Part shown: piece by piece, positions 1 to 13,400 of the stretch
Numbering within the stretch: position 1 is the first letter of the stretch
How the letters are laid out: every line of letters starts with the position of its first letter
NCBI GenBank assembly: GCA_037903475.1
Contig: JBAJFG010000019.1
Span: 6,633,001 to 6,697,000 of the forward strand
DNA from: Ancylostoma caninum
Lineage: Eukaryota > Nematoda > Chromadorea > Rhabditida > Ancylostomatidae
Reading direction: 5' to 3'
DNA: 64,000 bases
Translations under genes and position numbers: made by a program
The notes under the pieces: model-generated
Told to the model about the DNA's origin: nothing
Databases searched by the model: none
The model's input: the letters and a program-made list of their open reading frames with translations, nothing else

Positions 1-3000
1 CTGCTTAATGACAGCTCACCAATTAGTCTTATGAAATTAAAGGTCTATAACTTCAATCGCCGCCATGGAAATTCTCCTTTGCCTTTTTGGAGCATTATTA
101 TAGATTATGCCCTATTTTCGACTGAAGAAGGCTGCTTTTACAGGGAATTCTTTGGCTCCTCTTCCGGTTGGTGCTACATTATCAGTATGGCTGATAATGT
201 AGCACCGAAGAGCTGTATGGCATTTGTCACGAAGTAAACATCGGTGCAATTGTGCGGAGCCAGTACAAGGGCTATTTGCGAGCCGTTGAAAACGTAGCCT
301 TTCAACGGAGAATTCGATCTAATGGAATGGATCAGCTCGCGCGCGATCCGATGTGAATGTCCTGTATGCACTTAACTACCTGCGTTTTTTTTCGCACCCA
401 TTTTTTGCTTGCTGGGATCGGCACTTTTATGGTTCCTTCTCCACATAAATATTTCCCAGTACTAGGATAATGGGAGGACATACGAGTCGGGGTAAGCGGA
501 TTATCCGTATCCGGTTACCCATCTTGTCGTTATCCGTAGGTTTTGGTCATTCCATTAGCCACACCGTTATCAGGGCGTTCGGCACCGGATAACGGCGTGG
601 ACAAGGCCAAAAATAGTGGCTCCACTTCGAACGTTCACAAAAGAGGATAGCCTAGATTTCAAGGAGTATTACTCGATCTAGCGCATTTCACGTAATCAGT
701 GTTTTACAATTTTGTAACAAGGTAGAAGAGGTACTGCAGACTTGTACTGTCGAAAAAGAAAGCTCTTGCTCATGTTTTCTAGGTCGTCAGACAAAAGTCA
801 AGCAATAACCTCGAAACCACCATTCAGTTGTAAGATTATCAACAACGTTGGTTAACGTTTGTCTATTAATAACGTTGAAATTGGTGTCCTCACAGCTCAC
901 CGATGAGCGGCGCCTTTTCCTTGCGAAGTTCAGGTTGACTATTCATTGAATCCTATTGTTTTTACCAATTTTTGAATGTAAACATTGATCAAGTAGCGTT
1001 TGGAAGTCAATATGTCCAGATCGTACTAGAAGGTTCGTCAGAATTCCACAAAAGATATGTATATGAAACAAAGTTTCAGCTCTCTTCGGCTCCCCGCACC
1101 CCAAAACAAAACCTCGGGAGGACGAACATTCGGATACTTCACTTTTGTATTCCAAAGACAAGGATGCGTATCATCTCAACCTACTAGCACGCCAATCAAA
1201 TTGGCAAATATCCAGATGTCACTGGAAGCTGTTTTTTTTTCTTGGCAAACTCTAGTTACTATATTTACATCCCTTAATAATGACTCCATGCCCAGCGTCG
1301 TGCTCAGAATGGCAAATTTTGACGACTAACAAGATGAAGAATTTGCGCTAGTTCTTCTTCACAATATTCATATCGTATCTCACTCTTGCCATTTTTAATA
1401 TACCATTTCTTTTATACGACCGAATAAAAATCGAATAATTTTTTAATTTATATACAAATAAAAAAACAATTTAAACGTTCAGGTGTTCGAGATTGAGAAA
1501 GCTCTAAAGCTCTTCTTCTCTTCCGTACATTACTGTGTTGACTTCCAATGTTGGAACATCCGAATTTTCCATTTATTCAAACTATTCTGTATTCGAAAAG
1601 AAAATATTCGATTCCGAATATATGGAAAATTCCAATGTTATACCATTAGAGATCAATTTAGTGCTCTATGAGGGAGAAGAAGGGGTTTAGGGTTTTCTCA
1701 TTCTCGAATATCTGGACATTTGAACCGTTTCCTGAACTGGTAGTTAAAGTAACAAAATTGTTCAATTTTTATTCGGTTCAATGTATAATTTCTTATATTG
1801 CAGAATGTGGTGTTTTGTAGTATCTGGATCACTTGTCCGTTATTCGTTGTCCGGTATCTATTATCCTATCATTTTTGGCCCATTCGTTATCCGCACCGTT
1901 ATCCGGGTCGTAGAAAATCTCGTATCCGCTCATCCCTGGTAAGAATATTCACATTTATATTCGTTACTTTGCGCTTTACAGCTACAGAAAATCTGAATCG
2001 AAAAGTGCTCATCTCGCGATCGTGACGAGGTTTTCAGTGAACGAAACACTGATGCACCTCAGCCTGATTCAGTCACGTCTATCAAATTAGAAAGAGTTCT
2101 CCTAACTTGTTAACTAATCTATCGGAACCAAAACCGACGCTGAATTCTCTTAATTGTTTCTTCGCCTGCAGTCACACCGAAATAGCGGAATGACCAGTTC
2201 ATGTTTCTTACGCTATGTTGTATACAAAGCATAGTCAAAGCAAAATAAATAGGACTATTAATGATTTTAAAGAAGCAATTGCAGAAAAATGCCTTCATGA
2301 AAAAGGGCCAACAAACCACTATTTCCAGCACAGAAAAACCAGTATGAAAGAGCCACAGATAATTCACTAACCTAATAGTTGAAAAATCTACGCTTTGCCG
2401 CAGCAGGAACAAAACCGCTTGATCGTTGACAATTTGCAATATTTCCCACTCATAACAAAGCTTTTCGTCTGATGGTGACACGACTTTTTTCAGATTGGGA
2501 TGTCAAATTTCCACGAATTGATTGTCACCTTGCTGAAGGCGATTTTCCCATTGGCGAGTGATTCATTTCAGATAAACGCTCTGTCCTCTCACAAGGGCGG
2601 AAAGCACTTCCCGCAGTCCGTCAGTTTCAATTAACGTGCCAGCTAGTGTTGTGCCCTGGAGGCGCTAGACGTACGCGCCCTACTTGTTTTCTTAGAAGTT
2701 TCACACCCTTTTCGATTCTGCGTAATCAAATGTTCACGTTCCTTTTTAAGACAGCAACATGAGCTGGATTTTGCTTACATCAAATCCCAGCTATGCAAGG
2801 TGGGATTTGCTTTCTATATAGCGCTTTACTCTCAACTTTGAAAAAATTTCGACAATTACTTGAAAATTTGAGCAAACGTTGCAGAGGCGTTCTTATCATT
2901 GTTGGAAAAAGTTTCCATGAAGTTGTGACAGGCTTCCGCTGTCGCGAAAGAGCAGTCTTTGTCGAGGTGTGTGCTTTTGAAGTAGTTAGTTGGATGATCC

Positions 3001-3128
3001 CACAATTTTTTAAGACATGGCGCGGTTCTTGGCCACAATGTCTATGAAAATTCCATGTAGACATTTGTAAGCTTAACAAAATGGTAACGGCTCAGAGCAT
3101 AACATTGGTGTGTAATTTACTGCTGGGG
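1..3128. other. Single-copy flank with no recognised gene
   Basis: I see no convincing gene in this stretch. It is AT-rich. Degenerate GTTATCCG-like motifs recur around 495-590 and 1835-1945, in both orientations, and look like fragments of a dispersed repeat. Small open frames are scattered on both strands; the longest (2119-2481, minus) is hydrophobic but has no recognisable family signature, and a pair of overlapping frames at 2780-3079 runs on opposite strands. The stretch ends at the left breakpoint of the tandem duplication. Confidence 0.5.
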
Positions 3129-4375
3129 TTCCTTCCGCTTCCTTTTTTTTTGCGGTTTCCCGAGATTCATGCCTTTTTTCTCTTCTAAACGTTGAACTCA
3201 AGCTTGAGTTGTACTTTGCAATTTTCGCCACCATCTAAGTTTCACCCTATTTTCAAGTTTTCATACTACTTGATATATCTGTGGCCAATGGTCGTGCAAA
3301 CTTCTAAACTGTTAAGGAACTGGCACACTTTGACTTAGCTGCTGTGCAATTCATTGTTGGAATCACTATGAACTGATGTCTCAGCTATTCCTAAAAACGC
3401 CAAGTATGAAGAAATTTTCCAAAGGAAGCCTTGCAAATAACAGTAGAATGAACAACAAAGAAGCAGTTTTCAGAAAAGTCAGAAAACGCGGCTCAGCCAA
3501 CTTTTTCCCCCGTGGTTTTGACCCCCCCCCCCTCCCCCCTCTCGGCATTCATTTTACATTTCTACATACTATTTTCAACTCCTATAGTTATGTGTTTTCT
3601 TAAGAACAGCATTGATGGGTGATAAAAAGAGGCATTTTGTCTCTAGAGACTTTCTGAACATCTAAGTGTGCTAAAAAGTCGGGAAGAGGGACAAGTACAT
3701 AGTTGATTAGATGGAGTTTTCATCACTATCCGTGACACATCTAAGGACAGAGGAGAAAAGTAATGGAGGGGAGAGATGGAGTTTCACCTAAAACGCCTTT
3801 TCAGGTTACGAAAGCTATTTTTCTGAAAAAAGAACAGGTTATTGTCTATTTTAAAAGATTGAGCATATATGTTCCACTACGTTAATGCAGAAATCCCCAT
3901 GCGAAAATTTTTCGAATTTATGCTAGACCGTAACATTAGCTTGGCGAATGTCAAGTTATCGGTGAATTATTATATAGTGGGGATGTTTCAAAATACATTG
4001 ACTGTTTCTATAATACATATACACGTCAACCTGTTTCACGGACTCCATGAGGACTTTTCACAGAATCCTATCAACTAGATATTTTCTTCTGAAAGTTTCT
4101 GTTTTATCATTGCTACCATTACAATGTAAAAATCCAACTTTGATCATATTTCGTCCACATCATCGATACAAAATGAACAGCATTCGCTCAAACTTCTGTA
4201 GAAACCTTGCAAATTTTGGACCCGCGTTTGTGAGGAATACCAGAGCGAAGACTCGCAAACCACCTCACTGTAAATGAACTTCGACAATAGAACCCAAATT
4301 TTGAAACCTACAATGTATAATACAAGGTGAATGTGCGAGAGTGATTACTTATGGTTAGTAATTACATGTTTCAAA
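3129..4375. other. Unit A intergenic, left part
   Basis: No gene is recognised here. It aligns with B 19092-19974 and then 20404-20600. It contains a long C-rich tract near 3520-3540 that also occurs, with a different length, at about 19471 in B. Small open frames are not preserved between the copies. Confidence 0.5.
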
Positions 4376-5083
4376 TCTGTATATATAAAAGTGAAAGTTT
4401 CTATGTGTGTATGTATGTAATGGATGAAGCGATCCGGACCAAATTTTGCATGCACATCCATCGCAGGCGGGCGCAGGGTATAGGCTACTTCGCACCTGAG
4501 CTTATCGACTGATTCATCGATTATATTGATTTTATTGACTTTTCGTTATTTTTGCCCATGCTTCGGTGGAGACATGTCTTCTGGGGTTCCTCAATACGCT
4601 GAATATGAATATGAAAATGACAAATGTGAATATGAATATGACAACCATTTTGCACGAGATATTGATTTATTGACTTTATCGATTTTTTCCATTTCCGCTC
4701 GGGTAAGGGCAAGGACATCTCTTCTGGGGCTCTTCAATACCCTGAATACGAAATTACAACCATTTTGCACGAGGTGTCGATTTATCGATTTTATTGATTT
4801 TTGGCTCTTTTGCCCAATGGAGCAGTGAAGACATGTTTGCTGGAGTTGCTCGATGCACTCAATATAAATATGACCATTATTTCGTACGAATACATCAATT
4901 AAATGTCACCGAGATAACTTTACTGACTTTTCGCCCACAGGTCGATACGAAGGGGTTACTTGAGCTTCGCTAATATGCTGACCACCGAAATTATGGACAT
5001 TTTAATGGATTTATCGGTGATAGTAATTGGCCTCAGCAGTGTGAGATAGAGAACACCCTAGCGAATTCGGGCAAGGCAGCAAG
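4376..5083 (+). mobile_element. Non-autonomous Helitron-like element, plus orientation
   Basis: The element begins with TC (TCTGTATATATAAAAGTG) directly after an A. Its body aligns, in opposite orientation, with the element at 23070-23635; for example the stretch around 4970-5010 matches the reverse complement of 23130-23165. The 3' end is inferred at GCAGCAAG followed by T, a mutated form of the CTAG end in the other copy. No transposase is encoded. Internal sequence repeats motifs such as GAATATGAATATGA and ATCGATTTTATTGATT. The corresponding B region has been separately rearranged, so no clean empty site is available for this copy. Confidence 0.65.
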
Positions 5084-8000
5084 TAGAGTTATACGACTCC
5101 TTTGGAACTAATTTTTTAAAAATTTGGCCACAACTGGAGAAGCTGAGACAGAACAATATTCTTCGTGTCTTGCTGTATCACTTAACTGGAAATAACCTCT
5201 CAGTAAGGACATTTTTCCTGTTTTTATCTGGAACGAGAGCCAATTAAATACTTACCAACTATCGCATTTCATTGTTAAAACAGAAACCTACCGAAGGTTG
5301 TAGAGAACAGGGGACTGTCCCGAAGTCTCATTTTATAATGTTTTGTTCAGCACACTCTTCTTCCATGTTTTACTCGATAAGCTTTCTGGGAGTAGCGCTT
5401 TTTAGATCTAGATAATAGACTACTGTACACAGTCCCATAACGAATTCATTGTATTCCATGCACACCGTGGTTGCGGACAGAAGAGCCAATTAGTTATTCC
5501 TATGCTTAGTGTGTAAGCTACTTGTTAAGATCTGAATAGGGCGCTAAGGATCGAAGGCTTATTATGCAGGTAAAACATAGAGGGAGCTCTTATCTGCGCT
5601 GAACAGAGCTGGAAACTGTTGCAATTTATTATGCTTCTGTCTCTGAGCCTCATCGATGAGGATCAGATCTGATGTTCACTTTCCCAAGGTTATTCAAACT
5701 CTTTTCTGATGTCTTTATTCTTGAAATATTTCGGTGTATATAAGGCCTTCGTCCGACCTTTTGATGAGGTGCTTGGCGGACTATGGGTTACGTCGTTCAA
5801 ATTCAAATCCGTTCCTGGCCTTTGTAGACGGAAAGAGTGTCAAAACCTGAGGCAATGAAGAATTCGATGTGAAACCTCACAAGCATACATAGAAGAATGT
5901 TACAACGTCAGAGATTCATAGAAACGGAAACTTCTTATTTATCCATATTTTATTCGGCACTCTTTTTCGCTATTCCTTGTAAATTTAGCCTTACGAAGCG
6001 TGGCGGTACAATGCCACCTAAATCTCCCTTCTCATCACCCTTGGTTCACCCGCATTAGGGCAGTCAATGGTTCTAAAACACTTTCCGGGCCACATGCGCC
6101 AACGAAGCGGGAAAACGCTCCGAAAAACGAAACAGAATAAACATCTCCTGCAAAGGGCACATCATTAGAGCAGCTTGCAGAAGCAGCAGCACCAGCAGGA
6201 CGCTAAATTTAATTTGTGAAAAAACCGTAGACGACGAGCGACAACGAAATTATTAGCACTTCGAGCAAATGTGTGTTGGTTAACGCTACATATTTTGTTA
6301 GGCCTTCTCAGCTGATCGTGAGTTCCACCGAATACCCAAGTTTTCTAGGCTGCTTGGCCTACTTCTAATGCTTTTTAGGAGAAGCGATTGACAGCAAATT
6401 TCTACTTTCCCTGATACGAGAGCTATGCAGTTGAGAAGGCATGGTTCATAGTTAAACAACTTTTTACCCATACCTAACAAGCGGTAGAATTTTCCTTGAA
6501 TATAACAAAATATGCATGTGGACAAATGAGTTATTCTTGAGAAGTGCAGAACGTTTTCGGTGAACAAATCCGCCAATTTAACGACACTAGTGTTTCAACA
6601 TCTCCTTAACCGCTTACGCAATTAACAAATTTCGGAGCTAGTGGGTAAGGACGAGCTTATTGGTAGGTTCATCTTCCTGTTGTCGGAAGAGCTACTACAG
6701 TACTTACTTGATAGATGTCCCGCATTTCAATGATTATCCCAAATAGTACTACTCCCAAAACTAGGCACGCTCAGGGCGCTCGTCAAAATAACTGGCTAAA
6801 CATGGAATTTCTGAACAGTTGCGGGCCATGAGAGTCATGCGGTTAGTTTTACCTACAATGAAATAATTTATTGGCTGTGATAAAAACTTCCAAAGGAGTT
6901 CCACAACGTTAAAAAAGCCGAGAATAAATTTGTGCTGGGGCATTCCAACTATCAGGTACATAGGTCGGAAAATCTTGAATAAATTTTTAACCTATTCTTT
7001 CCGAACATCCATAGCATTTTGTTCATCAGTGGAACCTGATCTGTCAATATTCACAATAGCGAAGTAGTAAAAGATTCTACCACATTCTATTGCCAACGAC
7101 TTCCAATTCAAGGCCAAGAATCTCTGGATAGAAAAATAAATGATGGTGCAAGACTTTCGGGCCGATATAGTAGTTGGTGCAAGACTTTCGGAACAATAGA
7201 CGTTCTCGCTTCCACAATCATTATAATGCGTCATATTTCATCTAATTCTCTACTTTTTCCTACGAGGATTTAAGGGATTACTCAGGTTGGTTCCCAATTA
7301 TAACAGACCATGGCCACATAATTGCTCGAAAACTAATCCAGGCCTGATAACTTCTGCAAATACATAGATATATTGTATTTCGAGTGAAGAGCACAGCTTT
7401 CAAATTTCCATGAAGCTATGACTGGCGCAAGTTACATCCTAGAAGATGTGAATGTATCAAGTGTGACGCAAATAACATACATGTGCTTGCAAAATTCATC
7501 ACAGGATTGTCTCGCCAATGCAATTATTCCTGGAGAATTTGTGGGAGTTGCTGTTTTCGCAGAGGCTTACCCCACTTTTCCTCCCCCACCTTCTTCTTGC
7601 TTGCGACTTTCATCTTACGACATCTGCGACATGGCAATAACAGATATGAAACCAAGTATGCGCCAATACAGAAATATCATGCATCTTATCTTCTAATTTC
7701 CAAAAATGTCCGAATTATCTCAATTTTGTTGAGGCATTCACGGGTAGATTCACAGGAGAAACATGTGCATACTCTGTTCATACTTGCTTATAATGGATCA
7801 TGCTTGTGATGTTGTTATTTTAACTCGGCAGAAGTAAAGAAAAGGAATAATTAAGCATATACGAAATCCCGTCAAAAAATCGTGCTAACGTGGGGGGTTC
7901 GCACGCATCTTAAATTTGCTAATTTATCTGTCTTTTTATCATCAAATTTACATGCTAGCGTTCAATTTCCTAGTCCAGGGAATAATGTTATGTAACGTTC

Positions 8001-10329
8001 ATTATGTAACATTAACATATCATTTTATCGGGTGAAGGCGTTCCGATTGAAGTCGTGTGGCTACCCAATGAAATTTACACGCTTCTAATTACAGCGTCTG
8101 ATTTACATGTTTACCTAACTTCGCATTGCAGGTAACTTTTGAAAAAAGGTAATGGTTTCACTCCAACTCCATTAACATTTCCATTGCTCTCACCAGTGCG
8201 CCTCATTTTTACCAAGGACGAGTACGTGGGCGGTGGAATTATATTCGACAGCAAGGCGAAGCAATGTCATTTCAAAAATTTCACTGCCATTATCCTAAAA
8301 TTTCATCGATAGACGGCGTTTTTCTAAGTACTTCTAGTTTTACTTGGTTGCATATAATCGCATAAAATGAAATGAGGTCAAATGATTTTTTTTACTACCA
8401 AGGTCAGCTTTAAGATTTCGTGTTTGTAGATTTGCCTCTACATATGTACATACAACAACAAGCTACATATTTATGTACGTATCCTTCATTACTAAGTTGT
8501 TTTTTTTTTCATATACTGCCTGTTATCCGACTCTTCTTTCCGGCTCAAAAATCTACTTTTCTCTTTCATACTCGATGCTGACCCCTCTTCTATTTGTCCT
8601 CAGGCGAACTCATGCAATTCGCAGAGTTCGTTAATGTGAGCCCACATCCATCACAATGTTTGTTCTTCATGAGAAAATTTATTGCAACACATTTTCCTTG
8701 TCGTAAGTACATTATTCCATTCAGTTTTACCATGTCAGCTGTTCTCCTTTTCATGTTCCTACCATTACTTTTTGTGTGGCTGCTGCTAACAGCTGCTGTG
8801 CAATCTTTCTCTCCATCTTCCTTTGTTTATTTTACAGCAGAAGTCTTTTGAGAGCTTAGAGTGAAAAGGCCTTGAAGAATAACCCTCCGGAGTTTTCATC
8901 ATAATATTCTCATAGTTACGTACTCAACAACTTTATCTGATTTCCTACGCAGGTTCGCCCGACAATTGAACGCCAACATGTTGTGAGTATATGTACATCT
9001 TGACACTGTACGTACTGCAAACTCGGTATAGCTGCCATAGTGGGTAACCTGTAGCACAATGGACCACTCTTCACATGCGAAAGGTCAATACAACACATAC
9101 GGTTAAAAGTAAAATTAACAATTCTGCTGCTTCAGCCCACCTGCTGACGTTTTAATTTTTGGTGCAACTTTCGCCGAGGAATACCAGATGGCACCTAAAC
9201 ATTATCCCTCTTATTTCTGTGCTCCAGATTTTTACAAAGCGAAAATTTCCGGAACGAGTCATATTTGCTGATGGAAGCACAGCTTTCATGCTGGCATGTT
9301 GGCTCTTGTTTTTGAATTTACCGATGTCGCATAAGAATTCTTATTTTCTCTCTGTTCAGTGAGTCTTTGTCGGGGAAACTAAATATTCATTGTCATTTGT
9401 CGAGAACTTTTCGTTTTGTTTTCGTTTTCAACAACAGTTAGCCAGATGGTCCGCTGCGCCGCATAGGTGGTGCGCTGCGCCACGTCAGACAGCGGTATTC
9501 TGTGATGCAAGAGTGATTGACCGAAATAAATCAATTTACAAAATGAATGCGGCCCTCAATTCCAGCTACATTTGTAAGAATAATCGAGGCAAAGGGGGAT
9601 GAAAGAAGTTAACAAAAGCGCAGGAGTTACGAAGAAAGTGGATTCTTCCAAGCAGAAAAATGGAAACCAATGAAAAAAAAAGCCTTGAAGAAGGGAAATT
9701 ACCTTGCATATAATTCGCGATGAGTGCAAGAACAATGGCTTGTGCTGTGCCTGCCAAGATGCAACAGATCGAGTGCGCTCCGAAGTTTGTAATTCCAAGC
9801 GCTTTGGTAACAGCTAGAAAAAAAGGAAATGGAGCATGTATTCTAACTTTCTTGTCATTTCAAAGACCATTTGCGGTCATTTTGGTGATGCCACTATTGC
9901 GTGATGTGATGGGCTATTTAACAAAATCTATAAAATTAAACTGTCAAAATTTGTTCTATTATTACACACTATTTTGAATTTGCTATCGTCCCTTAACAAT
10001 GCTGCAATCTATGATTATATTATTATTACCTATTCCTATAATCTCGAACAGTTCAGCATGTATTCTAACTTTCTTGTTCAGTGATAGCATCATCTCGGAG
10101 CAGAATTTTTTTTCGCTAAGCAAGGCTGAAACTAACACCAAATTGACCATTGCGAAAAACGCGATAGGACACTGAAGTATATCAGAAATCGAATAAGATG
10201 TTACCCTCTATACTGATGGCACAAACAGAAATTCAAGCTGTGAAAAACGGTGAATGTTAATGGAAGGCGTTCACTGGATCACGCCCAGGAATCCCAAGGA
10301 CTTGACGGATCTGTAGCCTAGACAGGATG
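5084..10329. other. Unit A intergenic, no firm gene
   Basis: This aligns with B from about 21430 to 26820 once insertions are removed. The open frame at 7418-7696 (B 24167-24460) is partly kept between the copies but differs by indels within its C-terminal half, so it is not clearly coding. A Cys-rich stretch of codons at about 9718-9810 loses cysteines in B (26300-26385) and is probably not functional. The segment about 8496-8868 is absent from B. The Helitron empty site lies between 6858 and 6859. Confidence 0.45.
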
Positions 10330-10695
10330 CAGACTTTCTGAACCAGTGAACATCTTTATCTGCTTCTTTAGTTTTTGTATAGGCTGAGTTTGTATCAAGC
10401 GAGGTTTTGATGTCCCAGTGTCAACGAGCTGGTCATTGACAATAGGTTAGAAGATCACCTGCAGCATGCACATGGTCAATACACACAAATTTTTCCAACC
10501 TGTTCCAATCAGTAGTTTGTAGTTTTGGGAGATTCCAGAAAGGGAGCATACCACGTCTTGATCAGCATCCACGAGCGTGCCGGCAATTCTACTCATGAAA
10601 TTCATGTGACTGTAACCGTACTTCGGACTGATTACGAGAATCCTGTGGAAATTACATGTTTCTGCTAGTAGAACTAGTGGTAAAATAACAGGCAT
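10330..10695 (-). pseudogene. UDP-glucuronosyltransferase N-terminal fragment, copy A (broken)
   Basis: Exon 1 (10695 down to 10552) encodes 48 residues: a hydrophobic leader, then HRILVISPKYGYSHMNFM and a TLVDADQDV segment. This is the typical start of nematode UDP-glucuronosyltransferases, membrane enzymes that conjugate glucuronate or glucose to lipophilic substrates. A 93-bp intron (10551-10459, GTATGC...CTGCAG) leads to exon 2, which hits an in-frame TAA after three codons (10449-10447). Beyond it the frame still resembles copy B, including a KPRLIQTQPIQ segment. No donor-binding (C-terminal) domain is visible downstream. I infer a truncated pseudogene; the stop is specific to this copy. 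Confidence 0.72.
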
Positions 10696-10731
10696 TTACT
10701 CTGAAATAGGAGTGCAATTCATAGATCTCCC

Positions 10732-10955
10732 CCCATCGTCACGTGGGTGGGCGGGGCGAGAAACTGTGATTGGTTGCCTCACCCACCTTGCCCGCAGGCG
10801 GATCAAAGGAATGTCGATGGTGGATCTATGTACGCCATATGGGTTGCAAAAAAGTCATGCCATTGGAGCACGATGGCTTTTTGAGTGCAGCAACTTGGAG
10901 GCATGACTGCCGAAATAGCGACTTTTTTTGCTTTTAGCATGAAGTGATTCGTGTC
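10732..10955. other. Unusually conserved block between the two units (copy A)
   Basis: About 220 bp differ from B (27312-27535) at only two positions by eye, whereas the flanks differ at several per cent. The block contains a GC-box-like GGGCGGGGC and a CCAAT-type GATTGGTTG within 35 bp. It lies just upstream of the minus-strand UGT start but contains no convincing exon. It could be a promoter, a non-coding RNA or a recently converted repeat. Confidence 0.4.
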
Positions 10956-11493
10956 ATACGTGTTATTCCACTGGAAATAAAAATAGGCTAAGGTCTGCAA
11001 AGGTCTCCATTTTGTATTACGATGAGGATTTCACAATTCATCTCGAAGAAAGTTCCTAATTCAACGTATTTGCGCGTCTGCGGTCACTGTACTCAGTAAG
11101 TCCGAAGTCTAGATAAGTAGAATTGAAGGATGGGGGGGGGGGGCATCGATCGTGAATTTCCCGACGCATTAATCTCTCATGATAGTGAAACGTCACTCGT
11201 GGTAGAGTAAAGCCACAAAATATTTGGATTCTCAAGCAAAAAGGTCTTACTAGGGATTGTTTTCACGCTTCGCAGCAGCAAACAGAGTCACCGCAAGGGA
11301 TTTGTGCTTATGTAGGATTTATCAAAAAAAAACTTATTTATATCTTCATAAAGAGATTTGAAGCACACAAATTCGCAGAAAATCATTGTCATTGATGCAA
11401 AGTGCGGCGAAGCTGCGCTTCGACTCGGGGTTTATATCTTTAAGGAGGCCCAGAAGGCCGTTTGGCCCAAAAGTAACGTGGCTCGATATAATA

Positions 11494-12375
11494 TTAGGGT
11501 GGTAAGAAAGTCTTGAGCCTATTTTTACAAAAGTTCCAGAACTTTTGCTTATTGGTCGGTATTCATAACTACCACGTGCTTTTTGTAGACAAACTTGGGG
11601 CTTCTCCATAATAGGCATATATAGCCAAATTGCCTTCCTCAACTTCAATTACGACGTCACTTCCACGAGAGGTCCCCGTAGCCAAAATCAGTTTTTGCTG
11701 CTCTGTCCCCATCAAAAGGAGTTTCTAGAATACCTAATTATTGGGGATGAGAGTGGGGTCCTCTACGATTTTAAAACGCACCGTGCCATGTGGCTCCGTC
11801 AAGGAGAAGATCGGCCAAATCGCACCCCCACCCAAACATCTGTCTCCTTTGCTACTTCTGGAATTCGCTAGAAATATTGTATTATGAGCGGCTCCCCCAA
11901 ACACACACAGTCACCGGTAACACATACGCCAATCAGCTCCAGAGCACCAGATGCTTTTTGAGAAAAACGGTCGAAACGAGTTTCCTGTACACCTACGCCA
12001 TGATGAGGATAGGCCCCAAATAGCTAAAGAGACCGGTGAAAAATTGGCGGAGCTGAGCTGGGTTACGCTTACTCGCTCACCCTATTCTCCTGACGTTGTC
12101 CCTTCCGACTACTACTTATTTTGCTCTTTCAAGGCATTTCAAGTCAAGAAAACATCCGCCAAAGTTGACCATGTTGGAAGGGAGGTCAGCGATTCCTTTG
12201 GCTACCAGTCTTACCATTCCTGGGAAAAGGGGACCGTTGACCTGCCCATTAGGTGGGACACTGCAGTGACTAACTATGGCTATTATATTGTTGAGCAAAT
12301 ACCACTGTGTACTGAGTAATAAAATAAAGCACAAAAAAAAGTCTAAAACGGCTCAAGACTTTCTTACCACCCTAA
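11494..12375 (+). mobile_element. Decayed mariner element (DD34D), internally deleted
   Basis: This 882-bp Tc1/mariner element has terminal inverted repeats of about 26 bp (TTAGGGTGGTAAG...CTTACCACCCTAA) and a TA target duplication (11492-11493 and 12376-12377). Unit B keeps the empty site around 28018-28030 with a single TA. The transposase fragments are on the plus strand: a GDE motif whose Asp is at 11746-11748, HDEDRP with Asp at 12002-12004, and SPYSPDVVPSDYY with the last Asp at 12107-12109. The second and third Asp are separated by 34 residues, the mariner signature. The frame is broken between the first and second Asp and the N-terminal DNA-binding region is missing, so it cannot be active. 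Confidence 0.9.
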
Positions 12376-12377
12376 TA

Positions 12378-13268
12378 TAGTGCATACAGTGCTGGCAACA
12401 AAAACCTTTTGAACTTCTGTCCATAACTTCTTTCTAGGTGAAGCCTGAAATTTCTAATTATGGCAAGTAATACAGCCACTCACTGCTGATGTATGGAGCT
12501 ACTAATATCTCCTTTGCGTTAGCAAATTTTCATAAGAAAAATTTTCTCACAGAAGAAGGTCAGAATTCATAATTTCGCACTTCTCACATTGAACTACTAT
12601 GACTTCCAGTAGTCAAATTTTCGCTAGAATCAAGCTTTTCTCAGCGGATGGTTTCATATGTATCAGAATTTTTGGGACCTGACATCCTGACAGCTCTAGA
12701 GCTCAGTTGACGTCTTTTTTTGAAAATGAGCTCTTTCGGTGGTTTAAGCCACTAACCGTTCCAGATTCTGAAGTCAGATACACCTTCGCCAGTGCTGCAT
12801 ACACAACAGCTTTCAAATTTGACATTTTTATTTAGGTGGTGAAAGAAAAGTCTATAAAAAGGCCTTTGCTTTTCTTAAGAAGACTTGGCTGCTGGAAAGT
12901 CTGGGTAGGCGCTGACATTTAAAACTTTGCAAGTATGAAGAGCTATGAGGGCCCAAAGTGAACAGCAACAGACAAAAGATTGCAAAAAATTGTAAGCCTA
13001 TATGTTCAACTCTCCAGATTCGGCGTTCAGCATAACAGAATATTATTTTCAAAACACTTGATTCAAGTCATGCCAACCGAGTTCAGCTTCACCCACCTCA
13101 TATACCTTAGTCCTCTGAGATTCGCTGAAGCTCCTGGCAGTTCTGCAAGGCATACTTTACCTAAAATTAATGATAGCTACCGCTTTGTTGTGTTTTCTTA
13201 GAAAACTATGAATGTTTTTGCAGGTAACAACTCCACAAACCCCTCATCTATGTCCTCCCAAAATAGAA
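12378..13268. other. Unit A intergenic after the mariner
   Basis: No gene is recognised. It aligns with B 28029-28881 at roughly 94% by eye. Scattered acceptor-like sites occur but no frame is preserved in both copies. Confidence 0.45.
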
Positions 13269-13400
13269 ATGCAAGACTTGAAACCGGTAATGTGCACCAC
13301 TGCTGGCTGTGGGTCCGGCTAGGAAATCTGGAACGATTGTGCATCGTGCGAGTATTAGCACAAGCTGTCTCTTTCTGCTCAAGCTCGAGCATGATGCAGA
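13269..13400 (+). pseudogene. Decayed cysteine-rich (TIL-like) exon, copy A
   Basis: In the frame starting at 13269 the codons read VMCTTAGCGSG, then a TAG, then EIWNDCASCEY and another TAG. The CG-x-x-EIWNDCASCE pattern resembles the trypsin-inhibitor-like cysteine-rich domain, common in secreted nematode protease inhibitors. Two in-frame stops, and a cysteine-containing continuation found only in another frame, mark it as a relic. The family assignment rests on a short motif and is tentative. Confidence 0.4.

Noticed and set aside
2119..2481. Possible membrane-receptor exon on the minus strand
   Set aside because: It is hydrophobic, but without an acceptor at its start, conserved motifs or neighbouring exons.
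5765..5815. tRNA-like sequence with a GTTCAAATTC box
   Set aside because: No acceptor stem or A-box pairing could be drawn, and the copy in unit B is altered within the putative box.
9718..9810. Cys-rich secreted-peptide exon
   Set aside because: Cysteines are lost in copy B and no acceptor or leader exon could be linked to it.
11790..12319. Active mariner transposase
   Set aside because: The three catalytic aspartates are split between frames and the N-terminal region is deleted.
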